The position numbers and the translations under genes were made by a program. Shown here one piece after another: positions 43,246-52,585 of a DNA stretch of 64,000 nucleotides. Source of the DNA: Facklamia lactis (GTDB taxonomy: Bacteria > Bacillota > Bacilli > Lactobacillales > Aerococcaceae); NCBI RefSeq assembly GCF_015863205.1, contig NZ_JACBXQ010000004.1, positions 1 to 64,000 of the forward strand, given 5' to 3'. How positions within the stretch are numbered: position 1 is the first letter of the stretch; each line of letters begins with the position of its first letter. The notes under the pieces are model-generated. The model saw only the letters and a list, made by a program, of their open reading frames with translations. It was not told the DNA's origin and did not search any database.

Positions 43246-44484
43246 CTAATCTTCTTTTCTATGATGACTTCGTCTATATCCACTAATTCGATAATATTGA
43301 CCTTCTTCATCATATTCCATCGAAACAACCATCGTTTTCTGTTGATAAAGAGCCAATAAATCAGATTCTTCTGGTAATACTGTAACCGTATAATAATCCG
43401 CTGTCTGAATACATTCTGTCCAGATTGCTTCCTTTAATACTTCTAAATCTTCGTGATCTTTAGCAGAAATCACAACATTTGGCTTGAGAATCGGAACAAA
43501 GTTTTCATTCGCTAGGTCTCTTTTATTATACACAGTTAGAATCGGCACATATTTTAAATCCATGTCTTCCAGAATCCGCAATACCGTTTCTTCATGCATA
43601 TCCCTTGCTGGATTAGAAGCATCCACTACATGTAACAATAAATCCATGTAACGAATTTCTTCTAAAGTTGATTTAAATGCTTGTATTAATTCGGTTGGTA
43701 ACTCTTCAATAAAACCAACAGTATCCGTCAGGGTAAAAACCGGATGTCCTTTAATGGTAAGTTGGCGGGTCAAAGGATCCAACGTTGCGAATAATTGATC
43801 TTGGACATAGGTTTCTGAATGGGTTAATTCTGTTAAGAGAGTTGATTTTCCGGCGTTCGTATATCCTACCAAGCCGATGTTAAATTCTCGTCCACTCTGT
43901 CGACGTAGCCTTGTTCGTTCACGATGCGCGACTACTTCAACTAGTTCTTTCTTTATTTGGTTGATTCTTGAGCGAATATGCCGCCGATCACTTTCTAATT
44001 TCGTTTCCCCGGGTCCTCTGGTTCCTATTCCTCCACCTAGCCGTGACAGACTTTTCCCTTTTCCACCAATTCTAGGCAACAAATACTCATATTGAGCCAA
44101 ACTCACTTGTAGTTTTCCTTCCCGACTATTTGCTCGCATCGCAAAAATATCCAGAATTAATTGTACTCGATCAATCACTCTGACTCCTAGCTCATCCTCA
44201 ATAGCACGGTTCATACTCGGAGTTAAAGCATTGAAAAAAATAACTAAGTCAATATTTTCAACCTCTACTTGCGCTTTAATCTCTTGAAGTTTCCCGGACC
44301 CCACACCTGTTCGATGATCTAATCGAGACATTTTTTGAACTATCTTTTGTATCACTTGTCCTTGGGCCGTTTCGGTTAAAGCATGCATCTCTTTCATTAA
44401 CTCCATAAATTTTTGATCTTGATACTGGTCGGTTTGAACCCCAACAATCAAGACACGCTCTGGTCCTGAAGCAACTTCTAACAT
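43246..44484 (-). CDS. hflX: GTPase HflX
   Basis: A 412-residue ribosome-associated GTPase that splits stalled ribosomes. The N-terminal HflX domain (about 5-190) carries GGIGTRGPGETKLESDRRHI. The GTPase domain has GYTNAGKSTLL (G1, near 208), DTVGFIEELP (G3) and YNKRDLA (G4). It follows miaA by 14 nt, the usual miaA-hflX order. Confidence 0.96.
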   Translation of the reverse strand: MLEVASGPERVLIVGVQTDQYQDQKFMELMKEMHALTETAQGQVIQKIVQKMSRLDHRTGVGSGKLQEIKAQVEVENIDLVIFFNALTPSMNRAIEDELGVRVIDRVQLILDIFAMRANSREGKLQVSLAQYEYLLPRIGGKGKSLSRLGGGIGTRGPGETKLESDRRHIRSRINQIKKELVEVVAHRERTRLRRQSGREFNIGLVGYTNAGKSTLLTELTHSETYVQDQLFATLDPLTRQLTIKGHPVFTLTDTVGFIEELPTELIQAFKSTLEEIRYMDLLLHVVDASNPARDMHEETVLRILEDMDLKYVPILTVYNKRDLANENFVPILKPNVVISAKDHEDLEVLKEAIWTECIQTADYYTVTVLPEESDLLALYQQKTMVVSMEYDEEGQYYRISGYRRSHHRKED

Positions 44485-44498
44485 TTCATCATCCTTTT

Positions 44499-45443
44499 TT
44501 ATTGTATGTGTTGATCAACGAAGTGACATGCTTTTATCAAATAATTTGTTTGACTAACATCTAGCCAACAAGGTTGTTTCATCCGATTTCTAAACCAAGT
44601 TAATTGTCGTTTAGCATAACGGCGAGAATTTTGTTGTATTTTAGCAATTACCGTCTCGAGCTCTTCTTCTCCTTGAAAATATGAGAACCATTCTTTATAT
44701 CCAATTCCTTTTATACTTGATAATTGTGGGTCAAGCTTTTGATCAAATAACCATCGAGCTTCTTCTTCTAAACCCGCCTCTATCATTCCAAGGACCCGCC
44801 TATTAATTCGATCGTATAATTCTTCTCTTGGACGATCCAGAACAAATAATAATTCATTAAAACGTGATCGCTGCTCATTATGTTCTGCTTGGTCAGAAAA
44901 ATTTTGTCCTGTTTGTTCAATAACTTCTAGCGCTCGAATAATTCGGCGTCCATTTTGAACAGGAATTTTATTCGCTGCCTTAGGATCAATTGTCGCTAAT
45001 TTATCCCATAGAAATTGATTCCCTTTTTGTCTTATTTTTTTTTCTAGATTCTCTCTAATCTCAGGATCAAAGCTTCCTTTACCCCCAAATTCAAGCTGAT
45101 AGAGTAAACCTTCTAAATAAAGACCAGTGCCACCTACTAGGATGGGCAAATCTCCTTCTTGGGCAATCTGACGAATACAATTAACAGCATCTTTTTGAAA
45201 TTGACTAGCGCTATAAAACTGATCGGGATAACAAATATCCAATAAATGATGAGGAATCTCCTCCATCTCCTCTGGCTTTATTTTACCCGTTCCAATATCC
45301 AGTCCTTTATAGATCTGCATTGAATCAGCATTAATGATTTGTCCGCTAAATTGTCTGGCTAAATGTATGGATAGATCTGTCTTTCCTACCCCCGTAGGCC
45401 CTGCAAGTACAACCAGAGAAATTTGTTCATCTGGCAGTCCCAT
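44499..45443 (-). CDS. miaA: tRNA dimethylallyltransferase
   Basis: A 314-residue enzyme that adds dimethylallyl to A37 of tRNAs reading U-starting codons. The P-loop LAGPTGVGKTDLS (13-25), NADSMQIYKGLDIGTGK near 38-54 and ILVGGTGLYLEGLLY near 100-114 are family signatures. The substrate DMAPP comes from isoprenoid synthesis, and ispA is in the same operon. 12 nt after recN. Confidence 0.97.
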   Translation of the reverse strand: MGLPDEQISLVVLAGPTGVGKTDLSIHLARQFSGQIINADSMQIYKGLDIGTGKIKPEEMEEIPHHLLDICYPDQFYSASQFQKDAVNCIRQIAQEGDLPILVGGTGLYLEGLLYQLEFGGKGSFDPEIRENLEKKIRQKGNQFLWDKLATIDPKAANKIPVQNGRRIIRALEVIEQTGQNFSDQAEHNEQRSRFNELLFVLDRPREELYDRINRRVLGMIEAGLEEEARWLFDQKLDPQLSSIKGIGYKEWFSYFQGEEELETVIAKIQQNSRRYAKRQLTWFRNRMKQPCWLDVSQTNYLIKACHFVDQHIQ

Positions 45444-45455
45444 TTAACCCCTCCT

Positions 45456-47177
45456 TTAATGATATGAACTTAATAATTCATTCGCTAATTCATAAGAAGA
45501 TTGGCTAATCGTTTCACCAGCCATCATTCGTGCAATTGTTTCAATTCTTTCTTTATGTGTCAATTCATAGACAGCCGTAACCGTCCGATCCTCAACAATT
45601 TTTTTGGCAATCATTAATTGATTGTTAGCCGCAGCTGCTACTTGAGGGAGGTGAGTAATACACAATACTTGTCGATGAGCTGCAATTTCTGACATTTTGT
45701 TCGCAATGGCCGTTGCAACCCTTCCTGAGACCCCACTATCAATTTCATCAAAAACAATCGTTTGAACACTTTGACTTCTCGAAAAAACCGTCTTTAAGGC
45801 CAACATAAAGCGAGACAGTTCGCCCCCACTTGCAACCTTAATAAGCGATTTACTACTTTCTCCTAGGTTAGTAGCGGCATAGAATTCTAAGAGATCCATG
45901 CCATCAGCCTGAATTCTTAAAAACTCCTGCCCTGCCATTAATTTACTTATTTTATCATCAACCTTTACCGATTCAAAATGAATATCAAAGCGACTATGAG
46001 GCATATATAATTGGCTCAATTGTTCCTCTATTTCCTCTTTCAGTTGTTTGCCTTGCTCCTGCCGAATCTGACTCATTTGTATTGCTAGAGCCATACATTC
46101 CTGATAGGCTTTGGTGAATTCTTGTTTCAAATCCTCAAGGAAAGCTTCCTTATGGTTGATTTGATAAATTTCTTCTGCAATTGAATCTTGGTATGCCACT
46201 AGCTCCTCTAGATCCATCGCATATTTACGTTTGAAATGTTCTAATTGACTAAGTCGACTTTCGATTTCATCAATTGTCGCATCATCATAATCTGGTAGAT
46301 CATATGAAAAAGCAATTTTTCTAGCTATTTCTTGTAGATCAATCTGTAAACTTTGAATTGACTGAGCATATTCCTGATATTGCGGGTCGAATGGACTAAG
46401 TTCTTCTAAGAGCATCACTACTTGATCCATCTGTCCAGCAACGCTTTGATCCTGATCCGTTAAAAGTAAGTTCACCCTATCAAGATTTTGAGTAATTTGT
46501 TGAGCATGTTGTAATTGCTTACTTTGTTTTTGTAGCTCCTCATCCTCGCCCAATTGAATTTGCAAACCTTCTAATTCTTGCAACTGAAATTCAAGGAAAC
46601 TTAAACGCTGAGCCTGACTCTGTTCATCTTGCTGAGTGTTTAATAATTTCTTTCGCAAATCATTATAGGTATGATAACTTTGCCGAAATTGATTAAAAAC
46701 TAATCCTAAGGCTTCCGAAGCGTATTGGTCAAGCATCTTAATATGAGTTGTAACATCCAGTAATGCTTGATGTTCATTCTGTCCATGAATATCTACCAAG
46801 TAACGTCCAATTTCTTTTAATAAAGAAACATTCGCTAGTTGACCATTGATTCGAATTGTATTCTTCCCAGCAATATTTAACTCACGTCGAATTAACAGTT
46901 GATTCTCCTGATCTCTCGTGTCAAAGCCCAATTGATCTAATTTTGTCAATAACATTTCATTATGTTGAACAGTAAATATACCTTCTACTACAAACCGATC
47001 AGTTCCTTTACGAATTAAATCCACAGAACCTCGACCTCCACATAAAATACCTAGAGCATCGATAATAATTGACTTCCCCGCCCCCGTTTCACCAGATAAA
47101 ACGGTCATCGTTGAAGTGAAACCAATCGTCACCTGATCAATTATGGCAAAATTTTCAATATGTAAACTCGAAAGCAT
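45456..47177 (-). CDS. recN: DNA repair ATPase RecN
   Basis: A 573-residue SMC-like protein of double-strand break repair. Walker A is SGETGAGKSIIIDAL (28-42), with long coiled coils between about 155 and 370. The C-terminal ATPase half has LASGGELSRFMLALK-like KVASGGELSRFMLALK (signature) and TIVFDEIDSGVSGRVA (Walker B). In many Firmicutes argR/ahrC lies between tlyA and recN; here they are adjacent with 27 nt between. Confidence 0.97.
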   Translation of the reverse strand: MLSSLHIENFAIIDQVTIGFTSTMTVLSGETGAGKSIIIDALGILCGGRGSVDLIRKGTDRFVVEGIFTVQHNEMLLTKLDQLGFDTRDQENQLLIRRELNIAGKNTIRINGQLANVSLLKEIGRYLVDIHGQNEHQALLDVTTHIKMLDQYASEALGLVFNQFRQSYHTYNDLRKKLLNTQQDEQSQAQRLSFLEFQLQELEGLQIQLGEDEELQKQSKQLQHAQQITQNLDRVNLLLTDQDQSVAGQMDQVVMLLEELSPFDPQYQEYAQSIQSLQIDLQEIARKIAFSYDLPDYDDATIDEIESRLSQLEHFKRKYAMDLEELVAYQDSIAEEIYQINHKEAFLEDLKQEFTKAYQECMALAIQMSQIRQEQGKQLKEEIEEQLSQLYMPHSRFDIHFESVKVDDKISKLMAGQEFLRIQADGMDLLEFYAATNLGESSKSLIKVASGGELSRFMLALKTVFSRSQSVQTIVFDEIDSGVSGRVATAIANKMSEIAAHRQVLCITHLPQVAAAANNQLMIAKKIVEDRTVTAVYELTHKERIETIARMMAGETISQSSYELANELLSSYH

Positions 47178-47204
47178 AAGTCCACCTTCTTTTTTGAATA
47201 ATTT

Positions 47205-48020
47205 CTATTCGAACGTTGAATGACTCTCCCTAACTATTTCCTCCACATCAATGTCTAGATGGCTTTTATTATCTTCTTCACAAGAATTAATTAAATGCAC
47301 CAAATACTCTATATTACCTTCGCCACCCGTGATTGGGGAAAAGGTTAGGTTTATAATCCGAAAGCCAATCTTAGCAATAAAAGCTAAGACTTCTGTCACA
47401 ACTTCCAAATGTACTTGAGGGTCTTTAATAATACCGTTCTTACCAATTCTCTCTTTCCCCGCTTCAAATTGCGGCTTAATAAGAGCGACCACTTCTCCAC
47501 CTTCCTTTAAAATGGGAGAAAGCGCCGGCAGAATCAAAGCTAAAGAAATAAACGACACATCAATCGTCGCAAAAGTCGGTTGTCCTTGCTCAAAATCTTT
47601 AGGTTGCGAATACCGAAAATTTTGACGCTCCATAACGATAACTCTCGGATCTTGCCGCAAAGAATAAGCTAACTGATTATAACCAACATCCAAAGCATAA
47701 GATTGTTTAGCACCATTTTGTAACGCTACATCTGTAAAGCCACCCGTAGAAGCTCCTATATCAAGCACAATCTGATCTTGTACTTCAATGCCAAAGACTG
47801 CTAAAGCCTTCTCAAGCTTAAGCCCGCCACGTGAAACATATGGAAAAGGTTTCCCTTTTAAATAGAGCTCACGATCAATGGGAATTTTCTCACCTGGTTT
47901 ATCATATCGCTGGTCATTTTGATCATAAATTTGACCTGCCATAACCATTCTTCTTGCTTGTTCTCTCGATCCCGTTATGCCTGCTTGAACCACCAGCTTG
48001 TCTACCCTTTCTTTTTTCAT
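47205..48020 (-). CDS. TlyA family rRNA methyltransferase
   Basis: A 271-residue protein with an N-terminal S4 RNA-binding domain (about 3-65, RVDKLVVQAGITGSREQARRMV) and a FtsJ-type methyltransferase domain with the SAM motif VLDIGASTGGFTDVALQNGA (about 83-102). TlyA proteins methylate ribose 2'-OH positions of 16S and/or 23S rRNA in some bacteria; the target here is not known. A role as haemolysin, in old names, is not supported. Between ispA and recN. Confidence 0.93.
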   Translation of the reverse strand: MKKERVDKLVVQAGITGSREQARRMVMAGQIYDQNDQRYDKPGEKIPIDRELYLKGKPFPYVSRGGLKLEKALAVFGIEVQDQIVLDIGASTGGFTDVALQNGAKQSYALDVGYNQLAYSLRQDPRVIVMERQNFRYSQPKDFEQGQPTFATIDVSFISLALILPALSPILKEGGEVVALIKPQFEAGKERIGKNGIIKDPQVHLEVVTEVLAFIAKIGFRIINLTFSPITGGEGNIEYLVHLINSCEEDNKSHLDIDVEEIVRESHSTFE

Positions 48021-48030
48021 CTAAGTCCTC

Positions 48031-48912
48031 CTATTTTTCAATAGACAATGGTTTTAGAAATTGAGCTAGTCCCTGATAATTAAGTTTGCTTTCTAGTTCT
48101 AATATCTTCAAACAACGATGACAAGCATCAATCTCTGCTAATAAAGCTTCTTTCGCCCCGTCAATTCCTAATAAAGTTGGGTAAGTCGTCTTGCCATTCG
48201 CTTCATCCGAATGAAGCAGACTATCCTGATCCATTCCAATATTGACAACGTCTTTCAAATCATTGTGAATCTGGTAAGCAACCCCGTAATGATTTCCAAA
48301 TTGATTTAACAGATCTTTTTCCTTACTATCTGCACCACTAATAATGGCTGCTGCTTTGACTGCAAACATAAATAAGTAACCTGTTTTTAAGAGATGTATT
48401 TGTTTGAGCTCTTCAAGTGTAATTTTTTGACCATCAGAATTGATATCATATAACTGCCCTGCCACCATTCCATTTGATCCAGCAGCAAAGGAGAGTTCAA
48501 GAATTAATTGTAAACGTTTTTCTTCTGACAATTGATCATCATTAGCAATAATCCCAAAAGCATCTGTTTCTAATGCATCCCCTGCTAAAATAGCCGTTGC
48601 CTCATCAAATTTAATATGAGAAGTAGGCTGCCCCCTCCTCATGTCATCATTATCCATTGCAGGCAAGTCATCATGGATTAAAGAATAAGTATGAATATAT
48701 TCTAGAGCTATAGAGGTTTTTAGTCCTTTTTCGACTAGTTTAGGGTCTTTAATATTTAAGGCTGTTAATAGCAAAAGAGGACGAAGCCTCTTTCCACCTC
48801 CATTTAAAGAATAAACCATTGGTTTAACCAACTCTAAAGGAGTTTGCAAGGAAACAATATGCTCTTGTAACGCCATTTCAAACTTTGCTCTCAACTCACC
48901 CGTATGTGCCAT
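48031..48912 (-). CDS. ispA: Polyprenyl synthetase (farnesyl diphosphate synthase)
   Basis: A 293-residue isoprenyl diphosphate synthase making C15 chains from IPP and DMAPP/GPP. The first Asp-rich motif is intact in SLIHDDLPAMDNDDMRRG (77-94). The second, normally DDILD or DDLLD, reads NDLKD (217-221), so its first Asp is Asn. GKTTYP near 240-245 is conserved. Probably active, but the change is noteworthy. Starts immediately after the xseB stop (TAGATG). Confidence 0.93.
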   Translation of the reverse strand: MAHTGELRAKFEMALQEHIVSLQTPLELVKPMVYSLNGGGKRLRPLLLLTALNIKDPKLVEKGLKTSIALEYIHTYSLIHDDLPAMDNDDMRRGQPTSHIKFDEATAILAGDALETDAFGIIANDDQLSEEKRLQLILELSFAAGSNGMVAGQLYDINSDGQKITLEELKQIHLLKTGYLFMFAVKAAAIISGADSKEKDLLNQFGNHYGVAYQIHNDLKDVVNIGMDQDSLLHSDEANGKTTYPTLLGIDGAKEALLAEIDACHRCLKILELESKLNYQGLAQFLKPLSIEK

Positions 48913-49155
48913 CTACACGCGCTCCTCATCTAAAGGCTTTAATCCTGATTCTGTCATCATTTGAGTCACTGTTTTTTCTGCTTCATTAAGCTCTTTATGA
49001 CAGTATTGACTCAAAGATACGCCTTGCTTAAAAGCAGATAAAGCATCTTGCAGCGGTAAGCTTCCTCTTTCTAGCTCTTGTACAATGGTTTCTAGCTGAG
49101 CCATTGCAGCTTCAAAATTTTCTGGTTCATTTATATTTTCAAGATTTTCAGACAT
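48913..49155 (-). CDS. xseB: Exodeoxyribonuclease VII small subunit
   Basis: An 80-residue helical subunit of exonuclease VII. NFEAAMAQLETIVQELERGSLPL-type core (13-36), LQDALSAFKQGVSLSQYC and the typical KTVTQM-like end are present. It lies directly between xseA and ispA without gaps. Confidence 0.95.
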   Translation of the reverse strand: MSENLENINEPENFEAAMAQLETIVQELERGSLPLQDALSAFKQGVSLSQYCHKELNEAEKTVTQMMTESGLKPLDEERV

Positions 49156-50529
49156 TTAATTTTCCTCCTCATAATCAATATTGTTCAAGGGGTCAACTTG
49201 TAAAACTTCAGCTTTAACCAATCCATCAATAAATCTTACTTTAATGTGGTCATTCGGTGTCAACTCTTGACTCGATTTAATAATCATCTGTTCTCTCTCC
49301 ACAAGAGTATATCCCCTTTGCATAATTTTCAAGGGACTATATGCATCTAGAAGCGCAAGATTTTTATCTAATTGTTGACGACTATTTTGTAAGTATTCTG
49401 GTAATAATTTCAAGAGCTGAGATTGAATGTGAGCTAATTTTTGCTCTTTCATTTTGATTTGTTGAATTGGCTGTGAGTATCGAAGCCTTTGATCAAGATG
49501 ATCTAAGCGATAGTATTCTTCTTGAAATCTTTTATTCGTTTGTACCACTAACTTATCAGTTAACCAATTTAAACTCTGAACATAGCTTTCATAAAGTCTC
49601 TGAGGCTGAGTTAATACATAGGATTGACGATACCGATCTAATAATTGACTTTTATGCCTTAAGTATTGGTACAGGCTCTGTCTCATTCGCTGTGTTTTTT
49701 GCTCAATTTCCATCACAAGCTCCTGCAAAACTGGTACAGACAGCTCCGCAGCCGCAGTAGGAGTTGGTGCCCTTAGATCTGCTACCAAATCTGAAATTGT
49801 TGTATCTGTCTCATGACCGATAGAAGAAATAACTGGAATATTACAATCTAGGATGGCTTGTGCGATCAATTCATCATTAAAACACCACAGGTCTTCAATA
49901 GAACCTCCTCCACGAGCTAGAATAACACCGTCAATCTTCTCAGGGAAATTTGCGATCATCTCAAAAGCTTTAACAACTTCTCTCACGGCTTCTTGTCCCT
50001 GAACACGTGTTGGAAAAACAATCACTTCCACAATAGGGAAACGACGATTAATGGTGGTTAATATATCTCGAATAACAGCTCCGGTTGGACTGGTAATGAC
50101 CGCTATTCTTTTAGGAAATTTTGCAAGTTCTTTTTTGGGACGATCAAAAAGCCCCGCTTGTTTCATTCTCTCTTTTAATTGTTCCAAAGCTAAATACAAA
50201 GCCCCAACACCATCAGGTTCAATGCTTTCAATATAAAGCTGGTAACGTCCTGCAGCCTCATAGACTCCAACTCGAGCGGTAACAATTACTTTCATTCCCT
50301 CTTCTAGCTGAAATTTTAATCGCTGATATTTATCTGGAAACATCACTGCATTGATCACGACTTGACCTTCTTTCAGAGCAAAAAACTGAGGCCCTTTTGG
50401 TCTAGGTCGAAAGTTCGAAATTTCACCGATGACTTGCAGTTTTTGTAAATGAGGATCTCGATCAAATTTTTGACTAATATATTTAGATAAGGCTGATACT
50501 GTCAAATAATTTTGAGTTCTTTCTGTCAT
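49156..50529 (-). CDS. xseA: Exodeoxyribonuclease VII large subunit
   Basis: A 457-residue nuclease subunit. An N-terminal OB fold covers about 8-105 (VIGEISNFRPRPKGPQFFALK). The catalytic region with RIAVITSPTGAVIRDIL (near 144) and ILARGGGSIEDLWCFNDE (near 204) follows, then ISSIGHETDTTISDLVADLR and a long coiled coil. The first gene of the xseA-xseB-ispA-tlyA-recN-miaA-hflX-def-pdxK run. folD, often upstream in Firmicutes, is missing here. Confidence 0.97.
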   Translation of the reverse strand: MTERTQNYLTVSALSKYISQKFDRDPHLQKLQVIGEISNFRPRPKGPQFFALKEGQVVINAVMFPDKYQRLKFQLEEGMKVIVTARVGVYEAAGRYQLYIESIEPDGVGALYLALEQLKERMKQAGLFDRPKKELAKFPKRIAVITSPTGAVIRDILTTINRRFPIVEVIVFPTRVQGQEAVREVVKAFEMIANFPEKIDGVILARGGGSIEDLWCFNDELIAQAILDCNIPVISSIGHETDTTISDLVADLRAPTPTAAAELSVPVLQELVMEIEQKTQRMRQSLYQYLRHKSQLLDRYRQSYVLTQPQRLYESYVQSLNWLTDKLVVQTNKRFQEEYYRLDHLDQRLRYSQPIQQIKMKEQKLAHIQSQLLKLLPEYLQNSRQQLDKNLALLDAYSPLKIMQRGYTLVEREQMIIKSSQELTPNDHIKVRFIDGLVKAEVLQVDPLNNIDYEEEN

Positions 50530-50567
50530 TAAGTAGCACCCCTAGTCTAGTCATTCTTTCCTATTTT

Positions 50568-50595
50568 AGCATAGTTCCTCCGAGCGAACTATGCT
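50568..50595. promoter_or_regulatory. Perfect inverted repeat at the xseA promoter
   Basis: AGCATAGTTC (50568-50577), an 8-nt gap and GAACTATGCT (50586-50595). On the minus strand its promoter-proximal arm merges with TGCTAAAAT (50563-50571), a TG-extended -10 about 34 nt before xseA. There is no T-run on either side, so a protein operator or 5'-leader hairpin is more likely than a terminator. Confidence 0.5.
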
Positions 50596-50614
50596 TTACC
50601 ATTCTATTCTATAA

Positions 50615-50690
50615 AAAAGAAAGCCTTCTATGCAATGATTACTAGGCAAAACGGTTAGCTTTGCTGTGGAATCATTTCGAGAAGGCTTCC
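50615..50690 (-). terminator. Intrinsic terminator of the DUF1002 gene
   Basis: A long stem formed by GAAAGCCTTCT...AATGATT (50620-50640) and AATCATT...AGAAGGCTTC (50670-50688), with an internal region of some 29 nt. TTTTTT follows on the minus strand. It is 26 nt past the stop. Confidence 0.75.
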
Positions 50691-50715
50691 TATTTTTTAT
50701 AATTTTATCGGTGGA

Positions 50716-52425
50716 TTATAGACCTGCTTCCTCATCCACACTTGTTTCTTCCAAAGTAGATTCAGTCGTTTCTACAGGTTCTTCATCACTAGACGTTTCT
50801 TGAGTGGTTTCTTCCATCGTAGACTCATCAACAGTCGATTCTTCATTAGAAGTTTCTTCCTCCGTTGTTTCTTCTGGCACATAACCTGGAATAGTATAGT
50901 CAGGAAGAATTTCAACTGAAGGAACATATAAATTCTCTACCGCGACACCATAAACAGACGCAAAATCAAATGTGTCAGTTGCCATTGGAGCTGGCTCCAT
51001 TGAAATTTCATCAACTTCAGACAAGGTTTGTGTTTCTAAATCGTATTGATAACGAGCTAGAACCGTTAACTTCTCTGGTGAGTCTTCTGCTACCGTAAAG
51101 GAAATAACCTTTCCTTCTTGTTCAAACTCCATGTAAGTATAAACTTCCGGTGCATAGCCAGTCGCATTCGCTGTTAACTGAACAATTTCTGCCAAAACAG
51201 GATCACTTGTTCGAAGTGAGTTCGCTGCTTGTAATTTTTGTACCCACTGATCTCTAATCGTGTCAGGATTCTCAGAAGTGGCCGTTGTATATTGGAACAT
51301 TAGTTCACGCAATTGATCTAACGCAGCTCTGGATTCAGTAGACAATTCAGGTTGCATTTTTTCTAGGATAAAAGTATGAGCGTATAAGTCATCAATTCTT
51401 GTTCCTTCTTCAGCTTTAGCATAGAAAGCATCAAACATCGCAGGAATGATTGGATGAAACTTATCAGAATCAGAAAAATCAGCAGGTCCTTGAGCTAAAA
51501 TATCTTCTAATGACATTGTAGCTTCTAACCCAGGCAATACAGCTGACCAATCCTTATCTTCCATTGAGGCATCCAGTTGTTGAACTGTTTCTTCGTTACT
51601 TGCTGCATCTGTTTGAGCAAACTCATCAGCATATTGCTCTAACTCTTGTTTTGTTTCGTTACTAATAGTAATGTTAGTTTCATTGGAGTTGTCAACAACG
51701 TTACCATCTCCATTGATCGTTGTATTATTAGTAACATTATTAACCACAGTATTCACAATCTCAGTGGTATTAATTTGCCCATTATTTTGGCTCTGAACTG
51801 CTACCTCTTTTTTAATTTCTGCAATAATAATATTCACTTGATCATCTGTCAGACCAGTATCATCCTTAACATTGTTAACCACTGTGATTTCTTTTTGAGC
51901 TGTTTGAACATCTTGTTGATTAATTGCTACTCCTTGCTCTTCTAGAAGGGCATACAAACCTGTCAATGCTCCTTCACCAGTAACAGGAGTCACTGTACCG
52001 ATTCGTACTAAAGCATCCTTAGCTCCCGCTGTAATTGCAGCATTTTGATAAGTGGTTGTCGAAACAGCTGTAATATTTTCAGGTGTCACTATTTCCACTC
52101 GCACACCGCTTCCTTGTGCCTGAGGTTGAATATAGGCACTAGAATAAACACTTGTAGAAGCATTTGATCCATCATTTAGATAGCGATTAATCATATCTCC
52201 ATCTACATAAATTGTGTTCTCTGGAGTCACACTACCAGCACCTAATAAGCTAATTGTTTGTTGAGATTGTTGTGCAGATAAACTACCTCCCAAGGCTAGC
52301 ATTTGTTTACCTTGAGTTTGATCGGCCTCTTGAATTGCATATACTGAAGTAGAACCTACTGGTAAAGCAACGGGTGTAATGGCTAAAGCCGCCAAAGCTA
52401 CTAATAATAATTGACGTTTTTTCAT
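50716..52425 (-). CDS. Secreted DUF1002 family protein with acidic Thr/Ser/Glu tail
   Basis: A 569-residue exported protein. A signal peptide with a KKR start is cleaved probably after VYA (residue 30). A DUF1002 domain covers about 35-290 (MLALGGSLSAQQ, NTIYVDGDMINRYLN, GALTGLYALLEE). Within it lies an Asn/Thr-rich stretch near 225-255. A second helical part covers about 290-410, and a tail of some 55 residues at the end is almost only Thr, Ser and Glu. No LPXTG anchor or lipobox is present. Function unknown. Start at 52425 has AAAGGAG; upstream in-frame codons are ignored. It is inserted between nusB and xseA. Confidence 0.85.
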   Translation of the reverse strand: MKKRQLLLVALAALAITPVALPVGSTSVYAIQEADQTQGKQMLALGGSLSAQQSQQTISLLGAGSVTPENTIYVDGDMINRYLNDGSNASTSVYSSAYIQPQAQGSGVRVEIVTPENITAVSTTTYQNAAITAGAKDALVRIGTVTPVTGEGALTGLYALLEEQGVAINQQDVQTAQKEITVVNNVKDDTGLTDDQVNIIIAEIKKEVAVQSQNNGQINTTEIVNTVVNNVTNNTTINGDGNVVDNSNETNITISNETKQELEQYADEFAQTDAASNEETVQQLDASMEDKDWSAVLPGLEATMSLEDILAQGPADFSDSDKFHPIIPAMFDAFYAKAEEGTRIDDLYAHTFILEKMQPELSTESRAALDQLRELMFQYTTATSENPDTIRDQWVQKLQAANSLRTSDPVLAEIVQLTANATGYAPEVYTYMEFEQEGKVISFTVAEDSPEKLTVLARYQYDLETQTLSEVDEISMEPAPMATDTFDFASVYGVAVENLYVPSVEILPDYTIPGYVPEETTEEETSNEESTVDESTMEETTQETSSDEEPVETTESTLEETSVDEEAGL

Positions 52426-52471
52426 TCTATCTCTCCTTTGAAAGCTGTCTAAGCAACTTGCTAACATCTGT

Positions 52472-52501
52472 ATTATATTATACATTTGCAAACTCTTACA
52501 A
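52472..52501 (-). promoter_or_regulatory. Promoter of the DUF1002 gene
   Basis: On the minus strand TTGTAA (52496-52501), an 18-nt spacer and TATAAT (52472-52477), with a second TATAAT overlapping at 52477-52482. It lies 46 nt before the start. Confidence 0.5.
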
Positions 52502-52535
52502 GAGTTGGGCATTTCTTTCCCAACTTCTCCTTTAA

Positions 52536-52580
52536 AAATGCCCAGAAAAGGAATGATTTCTTCATAATTCCTTTCTGGGC
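52536..52580 (-). terminator. Intrinsic terminator of nusB
   Basis: The arms GCCCAGAAAAGGAAT (52540-52554) and ATTCCTTTCTGGGC (52567-52580) pair with one bulge. On the minus strand ATTTTTAAA follows. It begins 5 nt past the nusB stop. It shows that the DUF1002 gene is a separate transcription unit. Confidence 0.82.
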
Positions 52581-52585
52581 AAGAA

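Noticed and set aside
51646-51945. 99-codon plus-strand ORF inside the DUF1002 gene
   Set aside because: Antisense of the Asn/Thr-rich segment; no ribosome binding site and no family resemblance.
52504-52524. GTTGGG...CCCAAC hairpin upstream of the DUF1002 promoter as a second terminator
   Set aside because: Six-base stem without T-run, next to the clear nusB terminator.
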